DNA of 64,000 bases from Carya illinoinensis (Eukaryota > Streptophyta > Magnoliopsida > Fagales > Juglandaceae): the NCBI RefSeq assembly GCF_018687715.1, contig NC_056752.1, positions 38,758,001 through 38,822,000 of the forward strand. Reading direction: 5' to 3'. Positions 13,335 through 25,694 of the stretch are shown one piece after another. The notes below the pieces were generated by a model. That model made no database searches. It worked only from the letters and a program-made list of their open reading frames with translations, and was not told the origin of the DNA. Position numbers and translations under genes: made by a program. The stretch's first letter is position 1, and each line of letters starts with the position of its first letter.

Positions 13335-15112
13335 ATGGAGTGTGATCGGAGAGTTGGGGTGGCGGTGGACTTTTCTCCTTGCAGCAAGAAAGCGCTGAAA
13401 TGGGCTGTGGACAACGTCGTACGGGACGGGGATCACCTTATCCTCGTCAACGTACGCCCCGAAGGGAACTACGAGGATGGCGAGATACAGCTCTGGGCAG
13501 CCACGGGTTCCCGTATTTATCCTCTTTCTCTCTCTCTCTCTCTGTTTGTTTCCTAAGAAATTTCCTTTTTATATTCTCTTTTATTTTTTTCCAGTCGGTA
13601 AAGTAAGAACTCGGATTTATAGAATTGTTGAAAAGTAGAAGGATGAGGAACTCCTCGTTAATTTTCGTGATACAGAAGCAATGAAGGGCTTGTGTTTGTT
13701 GGTTATAATTAATTTGATCTTTTCTTATTCGTTAATGTGGGCTGCCTTGGGCCTTATGATCTCAGGATTTAGTTTAGTTTATGGTGAGATCCTGGGTCAT
13801 TACTTAGTGGTTGTTATGAAGTAAATGCGCTAAATCCACACGAGTTAAGATTTGCATAAAGGTGGTGCAGTAACAGTTCTGTTCTATTTTTGTTCTTAGA
13901 AATTCTGTTCTATTTTTGTTCTTAGAAATGCTTGAATGCTTGAATTTCTTTACGAATTTTAATTAAAAACAAAACTACCAGAGAGGTGGAAAAAAGGCAC
14001 ATGATCTATCTAAATGGAACTAAAGAAGATAGTATTTTGTGGATAAATTTTAGAATTTGTTTTTGGTTGACAACGATTTTATTTTGTGTTTTTATCCATA
14101 GATTTTTATAGTGACATACCTGCTGAAGTTGTATCGTTTAAAGACAGACTCCTTTTCCATTCCATTTATTGTTGCTCATGGATGGTTGTTTCTCTATTTG
14201 CCTATATGCAGCCTTAATCCCTCTGAATGAGTTATCTGATCCTATTATTATGAAGAAGTATGGAGTGAAGCCTGACCCCGAGACCCTAGACATTGTGAAC
14301 ACTGCCGCTAAGCAAAAACAGGTACGGCCGTATCTTGTTTAGATGTGTGATATCTGGTGTTTCTGATGTTATTGTAATCATCAACCACAATAATATTTCG
14401 GGGTGGAGCAGATTATGGTGATCCTGAAGATTTACTGGGGAGATCCTCGTGAGAAGTTATGTGAAGCAATTGATAATATTCCTCTGAGCTGCCTTATTAT
14501 AGGGAACAGAGGGCTGGGCAAGATTAAAAGGTAAAATCCCATTTCCTGCTTCAATCAATTGTGATGTTTGTTTGTGTTTATTTTAGGTATTTTCTTTTCT
14601 AAATGCTCTAATTTGTGATGTGGATGGCATTTCTTAGTATAGATAGTGTTTTCAGGTGGCTACCTCAGTAATCAAGTTTTATATTGACTTCTTGAGACAG
14701 TGATGTGATACCAACTTTGTCTTTTCTCCCTAATTATCCTCTTATGAAGCTAAATACTTCATGCTTCCACAATTAAGTGGTAAAACTATTCTGGTGTTGA
14801 CCCAAAAGTTATGGGCCATTTGTTTTAAGTGTGAAAATAATATGCATCACCATATATAGCTGTCGAGTACTCGAGTTTGTTGCCAGCTTTGTTAGTAAAA
14901 ATGATTTTCATTGGAGGGGATGGATAAGCATAAGACTTCACATTCACAATATCTGGGGCAACTGTTAGTTGATTGTGGGTCCTTCTGGGATTTGATTGGA
15001 TTTGCTGTGCTTTTGTTTGAATTTTTACAGGGCTATATTAGGCAGTGTCAGCAACTATGTTGTGAATAATGGTTCCTGTCCTGTTACTGTGGTGAAGATT
15101 GCGGAGCATTGA
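13335..15112 (+). CDS. universal stress protein A-like protein, four exons
   Basis: Exons are 13335-13512, 14212-14321, 14412-14530 and 15031-15112. Donors are GTATTT, GTACGG and GTAAAA, acceptors all end in AG, and the phases join to 162 residues, the usual size of plant single-domain USPs. The N-terminus MECDRRVGVAVDFSPCSKKA and the middle MKKYGVKPDPETLDIVN are characteristic of the family. The ATP-binding signature G-x2-G-x9-G-S is complete at residues 127-141 (GNRGLGKIKRAILGS), followed by SNYVVNNGSCPVTVVK and the end KIAEH. Proteins of this type are soluble, bind ATP and are linked to stress responses; the exact target is generally unknown. A TTG-started upstream extension was rejected in favour of the ATG at 13335, which matches the family start. 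Confidence 0.94.
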
Positions 15113-17568
15113 ACACTAGTTCCATATACCTGTATGTGCTCTAGGAATAAGTGCAAAACTCTTTGCCAGCTTGACTCCTACTTCACTTGGTAGCTAGAAT
15201 GGAATTATATCAAATAAGCCTTCTAGGCCTGCTGTCTGTAACTTGATTTCGAAGTCGGATGAACTTCAGTCGGTGTATATGCCAATGGATTTTGTGTTTC
15301 TGGCGCATCCTGTGTGAAATTTTTCTCTTTGCCAATGATGGGTTGCTTTCCCTGTATTTTAGGGCAAATAAACTATTATACAATTTCTGATAATGCAAAA
15401 AAAGCACTTTTTAGTTAACGTTTTGGATGTGATTTTGTTGGTTTTGGTACGAAGATCAAAGCAAGTTTTGCTTTGAAATGAAACAAACATGGCCTAAGAA
15501 ACAGTTGTTCCAACAAGTAGATTTAGTAATATCAATTGGCAAGGGAGAATCATATAACGCTTACACCAATTTAGGAGCTTGTGAGACTCTGTATAATCTC
15601 CCTTTGTTGAAGATGGTTTTCTTGTTTCAGCTCCCGAATATTGCATCTTCTTGTTTTGGTGGTCACAACTTCTTTACTTTCTTGATTCCATGTAAATTTT
15701 ATTGGTCCCAGATACCGATCGCTGTATGTATGCTCAGCAAGTCTTTTATGATTTAAACTCATTTTGGTTTTGCAGCCCACCATCAAAACTATTGCGCATT
15801 TTTTTGTGCCTTTTAGCTTTCTATAAAACCAGGAGTTCAATAAAAAAAAAATATGCGTAAGGATGTGATATAACTTTTTTTAGAAGGTTTACGAGTCTCG
15901 TCCAAACAGACATGATAACCTGACCTCTCTATGTTTGGTTCAAGTTTTATGTCATCTCATTATCTGTTTTTGCAAATCCCATGATCATCCCAGGCACAAG
16001 TTGTCTTTTCCCCAGTACAAACCCCACCCATAACCTCTCAGTTATCTTTATCTCTACCTCTACACTGCAATCTACCCTTGTCCAAAGCTCCGAGTCAGGG
16101 TAGCGGGGGCCTGCTTTGGATAGCAGAAGTTTCACATTTCATCTCATTTCGTTTTATTTTATCTCAATATCTAAACATCACAAAAATAAATATTTTTCAA
16201 TTTCAAATATTCAACTTTTTCATCTAATCATTAGAACTTTTCTAAACTTCCAAATAAAATACAAAAAATAATTCAACTTTTTCAAATAAAAAATAATATT
16301 TTAACTTTTTTTTCTTATTTTTCAAAATTCCATAAAACATCTCAATTCAAATAATTTTATGATTATTTACAAATCATTTCATTACTATTTATATATCATT
16401 TCATCTCATCTCATCTCACTAGCCAAACCAAGCCTACTCCCATAGGTTGAATGATTCTTATATAACGGAAATCTTGTTTGGAGATTGTTGAACTATCAAA
16501 ATGCCACGGTCACTCACCTACCTGTCACATCTTCAGACCATAATGTCATTTTGTTAAAGCATGACTGTTAATTTTCCTACACTCCAAAAGCTATACAGAC
16601 CATTGAAATATGAAATTTGGGCCAACTTCATCAATTTCACTTTCCACGCTCGAATCTTGATTTTCAGAAGATCTAATCCAACTTGTCATCACTCTTGATT
16701 CATAAATTTATTTCGAAGTTAATGGCTGATAGATTAAAATTGCATGTGTACTTTCAACAACCTTTTGTTCTTAGGAAGAAGAATTCTCAGCTGACCCAAA
16801 AGTTAAAATAGAAAAAGAGAAGAAAACCAATACAAGAGGAAGAAACATTTTAAAATTTTCGTCAGTTAGTAATTCTCATGCAATGCTGAACTAATTTATG
16901 GAAGTATATCATAAAGACTGGGCAAGTTGTGTCTTTACGTTTGGAAGTTGGCCAAGTTAGCAGAAAATTACCGAGGTTATGCAATAGGAGCAAAGGAAAA
17001 CCACGGGTTCCTCTGCAAACGAAGTATGCAAGTATTCTTCTGCTGATATTTTTCCAGGAAGTTTGACCTCTACCAAAATCTCCTAACTAGTTCGAATTAT
17101 CTTCCGCACGAATTAACTCGTTAAGCTCCATCTGTTCACTTTTGCATTCCCACTCTAAGAGCTCTCCTTCCTCTAATCAAAAGTGGGGAAAAACAAATAC
17201 AGTATTCAGGAGCTCTCCTTCCTCCGATCAACAGTGGAAAACGCCTTCCCACTTATCTTAATCCTCATTCTGTTTCTTTAGTTCTTTTTCTTTTTCAGTT
17301 GAATTATGTTCGCAGAAAATAATCCAGGGTCCAGAATAGTAGAATACATGCTAAACAAGAACTGGATAAGCATGCTTGCAATTGCAATCTGGTAGGAATG
17401 CGCGTTATTAGTTACACGAACTAGGCACATCGAGAGGATCTTGATATATATTACAAACTCTTCAAATTTAAATGAAAACCTCGGATTATTTATATAAATG
17501 TATATATAATATATTACTATACTGCGTAGCATGTTGAATTGTCGAGCCAGCTTAAACCGCCTATAAAT
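15113..17568. other. intergenic between convergent USP and UBC genes
   Basis: The first few hundred bases are probably the USP 3'UTR. The rest holds one CATCTC-ended dispersed element and otherwise AT-rich sequence. ORFs of 60-90 codons here (about 15478-15756 and 15571-15840) have no recognisable protein character. The last few hundred bases are likely the 3'UTR of the minus-strand E2 gene. Confidence 0.55.
16107..16435. repeat. CATCTC-ended dispersed element, copy c (imperfect TIRs)
   Basis: The left end GGGCCTGCTTTGGATAG is an imperfect inverted match of the right end CTAGCCAAACCAAGCCT (about 12 of 17). Inside lie repeated CATCTC words and the AT-rich block shared with copies at 3640, 20375, 20760, 41905 and 46250. 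No target duplication was recognised. It is probably a non-autonomous DNA transposon family, though the superfamily cannot be set by eye. Confidence 0.55.
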
Positions 17569-20087
17569 CTAAGACCCATCAGTGAATAGAGCACCATGTC
17601 CACTAGATTTCATGAACTTCTTCAGCAAAAGAACAAAAATTGCAATGGTCAGTCCAACAGCAGCCCATGTAAACAGGCGATCATCAGCCGCTTTATGAAC
17701 CCTTGGCTTTTGCAGTTGCTGATCAATTGAGCTATTGGACGGAACCTCCTTTGAAACCCTAACTTCTGCAGTGCTGGTGTCGGCATTTAAAGGGACCTCA
17801 TGCACTTCTTCGATAATCCTATCACCACCGGCATCTTGCGAATTCACCTGGGCTTCACCCACACTGTTTGTGCTCTGTTCTTCGGGAGCCTCTGAGGTGC
17901 CATCTTGAGGAACAGCGGGTGCCTTGCTTAGCATATATTCATGAATCTGTAGTTATTTTGATCAGAACAGGATTTGACAGTAATGAAAAAACATGTGAAT
18001 TGGGAACAGGATCTAAGCGCTACTACCTCATAAATTAGCTTCTGACGTTCAGGAGCCCCAAACTTTGGGGGTGTTTCACGAGATTTTATGGCCAGATCTC
18101 GCCTCTCTTCCTTCTTGTAGTCCAGTGAGCCCAGTGCACCATTTGGATTGGTGGGCATAAATGCCATAAGTGCAACTAATGCCGTCCGCACTGCCAACAT
18201 TAACAGTATATCAGCCAGGTAAGAAATGTTTGTTTGCTTGATTAATTCAATGGTTAATCATTTTAAACTGGCAGGTATCTTCATCCATGTGAACCAAAAT
18301 CATCATTAATCCTTGAAGCAACCACGGGTAGCAAAAATAATGAAACTGTAGCTTTCACGTTGATATATTGCCAGATGCATGTACATATCAATCCAATTTA
18401 GTCTGATATACCACCCCGTTTCCACCACAGAACTTAAGTCTACTCCAATGAACATGTCATGAGTTATAAAAACATTCAAAAGCAGAAATTAAAAGACCAA
18501 GACAAAACACCCAAGCCAAACAAAGCTCAAGGTGGATAATTGATCCAGGGAAACGTGGAAAGACCATACAAATTAATAGTACTGCCAACATAAAAGATCA
18601 GAGAAAAATTCAAACAAAAAAGTTAAAAAAGGCACTTGCTACAGCTACACAGAACATTCATAGCTGGAATATTAAATCATGGGGGATTACAACCAGGTAG
18701 AGCGGTTGGCTGTTAACTGACTGGTTGGGTTCTAAGCCTCTCCCCTATTACCAGGGGCCTGTTCTTGCTCTCGTAATTCATGAAGACGGTAAGTGCATGC
18801 ACATTTATAAGCATAAGACAATCAAAGCCATAAAATGTGTTTCCAAATCTGACACTAAATCGCAGGATGCCATTTAACACGAACATCAGGGGTATGGTTA
18901 GAAGAACAATGTTTACCACTCCACGACGGCTGCCAATGCTCAGGATGATGATTTGATATGCTTAAGCAAATCTTGGTTTGGGTTTCGAAACGTCCATTTG
19001 GCTGAAAGAACAGCATTAAAGTTATTAGCACGGTCATAATTTCATGATTAAATGAATAATCAGCCGACACCCCAAAAAGACGACAAGCACATTAAAATGA
19101 CTGTTTGGGAGAGAGTGCCAAAAAAAAAAAAATTACAGTTAACAACATAAACGAAGGTGGCTTCAATGGGTATTCTGCGGGCAACTGGATCCTTCCATGA
19201 TAGATTCCGCCTTCAAATTCAGTATCACAAGGTCCCCTGATTGCAAATTGCCATTCGAATACATTGTCCTGAAAACGAATATCAAGTGCTTACTTACACT
19301 ACTGATAATACTACATGAACAGCAAAAATTAGCTCAAATTGCATATAGAGCAAATATTTCCGCAATTCTGCCCACTCGGGGCTTTTTTGTCGCAAGAGGG
19401 AAGCTTTGCACACAAAACAATCTGGAATCATTGAAAAAAAAAAAAAAAAATCCAATATATTGAACCATACAATGAAGAAATAAATAAGGGAAACAAGCTC
19501 AAAATTGCCTATATGGAACCACTGCTCAACAGCGTCAAAAATATCTAAACCTACACACGATATTCAATATACAATCCATAAAAAATTGGATTATTACCGC
19601 CATTTAATTCTCTAATATCAGCTAATTGCAAAAACACCGGAAAGAGGAGAAAACTCAATACTCAATTGCAGGAGAAATCCATGAGACGCATAGTTAAATT
19701 TAAACGAATTGAATTAAGCAATAGGGTCATCTATTCTCCAATTTCATTCAATTGTCTAACCCCAAACCCCGGCCCGCACCACCCCCCCCCCCCCCCCCCC
19801 CCCCAACAACACACAACTACAAACAACAAACAAAAAAAATCCCAAGTGCAGTACAGATCCGGTGAGCAACATGTTAGGGTAACTCGATTCGAAACCCCAG
19901 AATGTACAAATATCAGGATTTGAAAAAAATAAATCAAACGAAACAAAACAAGAACATTGAAAGTGTAAAGCAAAACCTCGAGAGGGCAGCTCATGAAATC
20001 ATCAGAAGGATTAGATTGCATCTCTTTGTACTCCTGCATAATCCGCTTCACCGCCGGGTTCTTCAAGTTGTACTTGTCCGCCGACAT
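17569..20087 (-). CDS. ubiquitin-conjugating enzyme E2, UBC32/UBC6 type, membrane anchored, five exons
   Basis: Exons on minus are 20087-19977, 19268-19137, 19001-18917, 18190-18027 and 17946-17569, giving 289 residues with consistent phases and GT-AG introns. The UBC fold occupies residues 1-160. It reads NPAVKRIMQEYKEMQ, FEWQFAIRGP, then TPNGRFETQTKICLSIS with the catalytic cysteine at about residue 93. As in the UBC6 class, the usual HPN motif is replaced by TPN. A low-complexity acidic linker follows, then one C-terminal transmembrane segment (FTWAAVGLTIAIFVLLL) and a short tail. This domain order is that of plant UBC32-34, tail-anchored ER-membrane E2s of the ERAD pathway; Arabidopsis UBC32 affects salt and brassinosteroid responses. 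The paralogue (32 versus 33/34) is inferred from the linker length and ends. Intron 1 contains a 23-C run. Confidence 0.94.
18696..18755 (+). pseudogene. tRNA-Asn(GUU)-like relic, plastid type, in UBC intron 3
   Basis: The words GGTAGAGCGGTTGGCTGTT and AACTGACTGGTTG match, from memory, the D-arm to variable-arm part of plastid trnN-GUU with C-to-T changes, and include the anticodon GTT. The acceptor stem is not recognisable and the T-arm is only partly present. It is either a nuclear insert of organelle DNA or a decayed tRNA-derived repeat, and is unlikely to be a working tRNA. Confidence 0.45.
19782..19804. repeat. poly-C run in UBC intron 1
   Basis: About 23 uninterrupted C residues on plus (G on the transcribed strand of the minus gene), followed by CAACAACACAC. 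Its length in the assembly should be treated with caution. Confidence 0.9.
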
Positions 20088-20374
20088 TGTTTTATGCTAC
20101 GCCAAGATCCACCCACCACGGTCCGAGAAAACCGTATATACGCAGCGCCTATACATATACAAACATCGACGGAGCTTAAGATATGAAAAAGATTGAAAGG
20201 AATGTCTTCAATTTAATGGTCAGAGGCCCGGAATCCAATTCGGGACGTTGTCGGTGGAGCTGACACGTCATTTGAAGTGCGTTTTTGTACGTGTCGCTCA
20301 TTCATTGGAAATGCCGGATAGAAACTATGGCCATCGGCCACTTTCAAAGTCCAGCCTGGAGAAATCGGCTGCTA

Positions 20375-20595
20375 GGCCTTGTTTGTTTAGCCAAAACCAA
20401 AAATCTCACCTCATCTCATCTCAACTCATCATTACACCTTTTTCAAATTCCAATATAAAATATAATAAACAATTTAACTTTTTCAAATTTCAATATAAAA
20501 TTAATATTTAAAAATTATATTATAACAATATTTTATTTATTACTATTTAAAACATCTCATCTCATCTCATCTCATCTGTGTAACCAAACGGGGCC
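20375..20595. repeat. CATCTC-ended dispersed element, copy d, upstream of UBC gene
   Basis: The left end GGCCTTGTTTGTTTAGCC is the imperfect inverse of the right end GTAACCAAACGGGGCC. Arrays of CATCTC/CTCATC lie just inside both ends, with the shared AT-rich core between. It sits about 290 bp upstream of the E2 start codon. No clear target duplication was seen. Confidence 0.6.
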
Positions 20596-21910
20596 TTAAT
20601 AAGCCTTTGGTAGCTTGTTATAACTAATTACGTCGACTTCCTGCGACGTTATAGCCAAATGGCACACTTTATAAAAATATCTGCCAGGCGGTGTTGAGGG
20701 GAAGCCTTGATTAAACCGACATTTATTTCGTCCTAACAAATTTCACTCCACTAAAAATAAATTTTAATATTATAAAATTACCCTCCATTTTATATAGAAT
20801 TGTAAAATAGTTATAAAATAATTGTAAGATAATCATTTTTCTTTTTAAATATTTTTATATATTTCTATTCTAAACATCACTCAAATATAAAATATTTTTA
20901 AATTTCAATTTCAATTTTTTTTATCTAATCATTATAATTTTCCTAAACTCTCAAACAAAACACAAAACCAATACAAATTTTTCAAATTTTAAACCAAATA
21001 TAGTATTCAAATAAATTTTTTAATTTATAATATTTTTATTCAATTTTTCTCCTCTTATTTCTTAAAACCCAATAAAACATCTTAATTAAAATCATATTAC
21101 AACTATAAATAGATTTTATAAAAGCAAACTTATAAATTGATACGATTTCTTGTAAAAGTCTAAGCCACATGGCCCATATTCGAAAATGACTAGTCAATAA
21201 CATAATTAGAGTCATATTGAAACATTATTGAAAGCAAAAAATTTTTTTCTCAAATAATGTAAGATCTTATACATTACATATCCTTATCATTTCTCAAAAT
21301 GAGGTATTATAATATTAATTTTAATTTTTAATAAAAATAATTTTATAATATGTTATATCACATTAAATTACATTTTATCTTTGGTCATTTTGATGGATGA
21401 ACTCCAAGCTGGCATGCTAACTTAAAAAAAAAAGAGTTTTGTTACATATAAGTAAAGTCACGTACTAATATGCGTACTAATACTGATTCCTTCATATTTA
21501 AAATTTAAATTAATATTATTTTCAATTAAACTTATTTTTTAACTAATCACATTAAATTAATACACATATTAATATACAGTTATACTTGTAACTAGATTTT
21601 TCTTAAAAAAAATTATGTTACGTACAATTAATTATATTTGCACACCAACTTGCGCAGGCCGGTGTTTGTAGTGGGATTGTAAAGTTTTTGGCATTCAAAA
21701 CTTGATGTATTTGTCAAGTTCTTTTTTATTTTCTTAATGAAATGTATTTGTCAAGTTGAAGATGGAACAGAGGGACATGGTTCATGCACAAACAGAAGCC
21801 TGTCGCTCTCTAAAGAAAGCCATAAAGTAAGAGTGTAGGCTTCAAGCACTTTTCAAGTACAAAAATCATTCTTATTATCTATGTATTGTACATGATCCAT
21901 TTGTCTGGGA
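20596..21910. other. intergenic, no gene seen
   Basis: AT-rich. About 20760-21110 is another decayed copy of the CATCTC-family core (CTAATCATTATAATTTTC, TTCTCCTCTTATTTCTTAAA). The remainder shows nothing I recognise. Confidence 0.5.
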
Positions 21911-22175
21911 TGTTACATTTGTTGCTTGTTCAATTACTACAATGGAGAGCAAAATCAATTCTGAATATTCTCACTGTAGTACACAAAGGCACTAGGCCGT
22001 AGCCTATATGCACGAAAGTAAGGCATAACAAACTACTAGAAAGATTCCTAGTTTATCCTATACAGTTGTAAATTAGTGAATAAAAGAATGAAAATAAATA
22101 TAACATGTAAACAACAATGCTGTACAGAGACTATATACAAAATGATATGTCGTATTCATCCTTTATGTTCTAACA
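21911..22175 (-). mobile_element. 3' LTR of minus-strand copia element
   Basis: Read on minus it starts TGTTAGAACATAAAGG right after the purine-rich tract CTTGCGGGGGG and ends near TGTAACA, about 265 bp. The start is firm from the polypurine tract. The far end is the best TG/CA candidate and could be off by some tens of bases. Confidence 0.65.
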
Positions 22176-25100
22176 CCCCCCGCAAGATGGAGAATAGAGA
22201 TTAACTATTCTTATCTTGGATAAGTGTGTCTTCATGATGTGAGATGGCAAGGCTTTGGTGAGGAGATCAGCCAATTGTGTTTGAGAAGTAACATAAGCAG
22301 TGGTGATACTCTCATCATGGATTTTATCCCGTATCAAGTGGTAATCAAGTTCAATGTGCTTGGTCCTCTCATGGAAAATCGGATTAGCAACAATGTGAAG
22401 CGCGGCTTAATTGTCACAATAAAGAAATGCAGCCTAAGGATGATGAAATCCAAGATCTGTGAGAAGATAATGTAACCAAGTCAACTCCAAGCATGTGGCA
22501 ACCATCACTCTATACTCGGCTTCAACTGAAGACCGAGATACCACAGTTTGTTTCTTGGATTTCCAAGAAACTAGAGAATCTCCGAGAAAAATACAATACC
22601 CGATAGTGGATCTTCTAGAATCTGGACAAGAGGCCCAATCAGAGTCACAATAGGTGCGGAGTTGAAGCTGAGATGAGGATGAGAGTAGTATTCCTTGACC
22701 AGGGGCAGCTTTTAAATATCTCAAAATTCTATAAGCAGCAGCCAAATGAGTATCATTAGGACAATCCATAAACTGACTTAAAACTTGGACAGAAAAACAT
22801 ATGTCAGGCCGAGTTATTGTTAAGTACAACAATCGACCAATAAGCCTTCTAAATATGCTAGGATCAGTTATGGGATTGCTATCTTCTTTGCTAATATTGA
22901 AATTTTGATCCAAAGGAATTTTAAGGGGCTTACAACCCAACATACCTGAATATGATAGAATGTCCAAAACATATTTTTTTTGACACAAATGAATCCATTT
23001 TGAAGATCTAGCCACTTCTAAGCCTAAAAAGTATCTTAGGCAGCCAAGGTCTCTTACTTTGAACTTAAGATTGAGAAAAGTTCTAAGAGTGCTAATGGCT
23101 TTATTTGAATTGCTAGCAACCAAGATATCATCAACATAAATTAGAATAGCAATATAGGAATCTGCCTCATGCTTGGTGAATAAAGTGTAATCAGATTTGG
23201 ATTGTTTAAATCCAAAGTCAAGAAGAGAAGAGGTCAAATTGTAATTCCATTGCCTTGATGCTTGCTTAAGGCCATAACTGCTCTTAAGCAATTTACAAAC
23301 TTGGTGAGGGGTACTCTTGTTGTAGCTAGGTGGTTTTTTCATGTAAATCTCCTCCTTGAGTTCACCATTTAAGAAAGCATTAGTGATATCAAAATGATGC
23401 AAGAACCAGCCCTTAATAGCAGCAATGCTAAGCAAAAATCTGACAAACACAAGTTTAGCTACAGGTGAAAATGTGTCAACATGGTCTATCTCTTCTCTTT
23501 GTGTGTAGCCTTTGGCTACTAGCCTAACTTTCAATCTTTCCAAAGTACCATCTAAATTGAATTTTACCTTGTACACATACTTACAGTCAATGGCAAATTT
23601 TCCTTTAGGTAAATCAGTGAGTGTCCAAGTGTGGTTATTTTCCAAAACTTCAATTTCAGCCTCTATAGCCTTACACCAAGCAAGATCCTTAATGGCTTGT
23701 TTATAGGAACTGGGCTCAGTTTGCAGAGAAAAAGAAGTGGTAAATGCTTGAAAGGCAGGTGTGAATTGATGATATGACAAATAATTAACTAAGGAGAAAG
23801 GCTTACCATTGGAAACAGGAATATCCTTGGAACTAGATTATGTGGAAGGGTGATATGCAACATGTTGACAATGAAAATCCTAAAGATATTGAGGAGCAAT
23901 TTGGACCTGAGAAGACCTTCTAAGTGTGGGTGTAACAGTGGTCTGTTGAGGAGCAGTGGAAGAGGATGGTAAATTAGAAGGATTGTGGTCAGAGTTAGGG
24001 AAAGTGGTAGGAGCATTAGAGTTGTGGTTTGCTAGATCAAAATTGGAAGGTGAGGCAAGTGGTGGAGTTAAGTGGTTGGGAAGAAAATCTGTTTGAATGG
24101 TAGGAGAAGGTGGTGTGGGGGGGGGGGGGGGGGGTGGAATAGGTAAAGGTGAAATATAAGAAGATGGGTTGTTGGTAGTATGTTTTTGAAAAGGAAACAC
24201 AAGTTCATGAAAATTAACATCCCTTGAAATGAAGATGGTGTTGGTTTGAATATCTAAAAGTTTGTATCCTTTAATACCAAAAGGATAACCCATAAACACA
24301 CAGCTGCACTCTCTTGGATGAAATTTATTTCTACCTTGTGAAATAGTGGCAACAAAACATAAAGAGCCAAAAATTTGTATATGAGCATACTTGGTTTTTG
24401 TTTAAAAAGAAGCTCATAAGGGGTTTTATTATGTAAAATTGGTGTGAGAAGTCTACTGATAATGTAAGTTGCTATAAGAACAGCATAGTTCCAGAATTTT
24501 TTAGGCACTCCAGACTAAATTAAAAGGGCTCTAGTGACATTTAGCAAATGTTGGTGTTTCCTCTCAACAATACCATTTTATTGAGAGATTTCCACACAAC
24601 TTTTTTGGTGGATTATTCCATTTTTATCGAAGAATTCTTTCATTTGAAATTCAACACCATTATCATTTCTTAAGATTTTAATTTTCAAGTCAAATTTTGT
24701 GGCAACTAATTGATGAAAAGATTCAATGCAGTGGTAGGTGGCAGCTTTGGTTTGAAGTAAATATAGCCATGTAGAGCGTGAGAAATCATCCACAATAGTC
24801 AAGAAGTACTTAGAACCATCATGTGCAATAATTGGGGAAGGATCCCAAATATCACAATGAATAATGTCAAAAATTCGAGAGGAAGAAGTACGGCTATGTG
24901 GAAATGGTAATTTGTTGAATTTGGCTAAAGGACACAAAGTGCAAAAGTTTTCATTAATCAAAGAGCCATGAGGCTTTACATGAGGATCGAAAATTAACTT
25001 GAATCTAGTGGGAGATAAGTGACCTAGGCGGGAATGCCATAGGTTGTGTTGAGTGTGGTTCTGTGCAACAGAAGCAGAGGGTGTAGTAATGGTATTTGTA

Positions 25101-25395
25101 TGTAAATGAAGGGAAAGAAAATTTGTAAGAGCTGAGGGGGAAACTTTGTGACACTGTAGATGATACAAACCATGCCGAAGATCACCCTTCCCAATCGTTG
25201 TCCAAGAATGTAGGTCCTGAATAAAACAATAAGAAGAAAAGAAGAGAAAACAGTAGGCATTAGATTTGGTCAATTTAGGTACAGAAATCAAATTAAAATT
25301 GAATGAAGGTACACAAAGGACTTCTCTAAGAGTAATGGAGTTGGTTAAGTGAATGATACCAACATGAGACATAGGAGCTAAACTTCCATTTGGGT
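22176..25395 (-). pseudogene. Ty1/copia pol remnant, gag and 5' LTR missing
   Basis: In minus order the regions are: GAG-pre-integrase zinc region (HSRLGHLSPTRF, CTLCPLAKFNKLPF); integrase core (HCDIWDPSP, TIVDDFSRSTWLYLL, ILRNDNGVEF); a proline-rich spacer with an 18-G run on plus; and reverse transcriptase (22434-23780) with FHHFDITNAFLNG-like FLHHFDITNAFLNG, YGLKQA and an intact YVDDILVA. RNase H follows (YCDSDWASCPDSRRST, SRSSVEAEYR). The frame breaks between integrase pieces (about 24510-24580), near 24250 and 23785, and by two in-frame stops at about 22420-22435 in RNase H. The upstream end stops abruptly at about 25395 within the protease-to-integrase linker, where another repeat begins. 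It is therefore a 5'-truncated, dead element. Confidence 0.92.
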
Positions 25396-25615
25396 CATAT
25401 TATGTTGAGTTATGCCATGTTAACCTATTTCGTAATATTCACTAATGGATCAAAACATGTTGACACGACATGACGTGTTATATTAACGGGTCGTATTAGA
25501 GTTTGAGATTTTGACATAATAAGCTTAACGGGTCAGGTTAGGGTTGACCTATATAGTATAATATATATACTTTGACACGACATAAAATGACCCATTAACA
25601 TGATTTGACACCCCT
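25396..25615. repeat. dispersed repeat with GGGTGTCAAA-type end
   Basis: The segment carries repeated words such as TGACACGACAT, AACGGGTC and GGGTCGT, and its right end reads TTTGACACCCCTAAAT. I know this ending from many plant non-coding repeats but cannot give its class. It separates the truncated copia element from the GRAS 3' fragment and marks both breakpoints. Confidence 0.45.
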
Positions 25616-25619
25616 AAAT

Positions 25620-25694
25620 ATGAATGGCAAATGCATGATTATAGGGTGGAAGGGTACGCCAATTTGTTCTCTTTCTGCTTGGAAGTTCCTCTGA
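25620..25694 (+). pseudogene. GRAS gene fragment, last 25 codons
   Basis: The frame from ATG at 25620 to TGA at 25692 reads NGKCMIIGWKGTPICS then LSAWKFL. This corresponds to the SAW-motif end of the GRAS copies at 57690-57767 and 40243-40320. It is cut at its 5' side exactly where the dispersed repeat starts. It is evidence of a third GRAS copy on plus. Confidence 0.75.

Noticed and set aside
15478..15840. ORFs of about 90 codons on both strands downstream of the USP gene
   Set aside because: Overlapping opposite-strand ORFs with no recognisable motif, in probable 3'UTR or intergenic DNA.
24100..24140. G-run (about 18 G) as a quadruplex regulatory site
   Set aside because: It lies in the proline-rich spacer of a dead copia pol (Pro codons on minus) and is most simply slippage in that coding tract.
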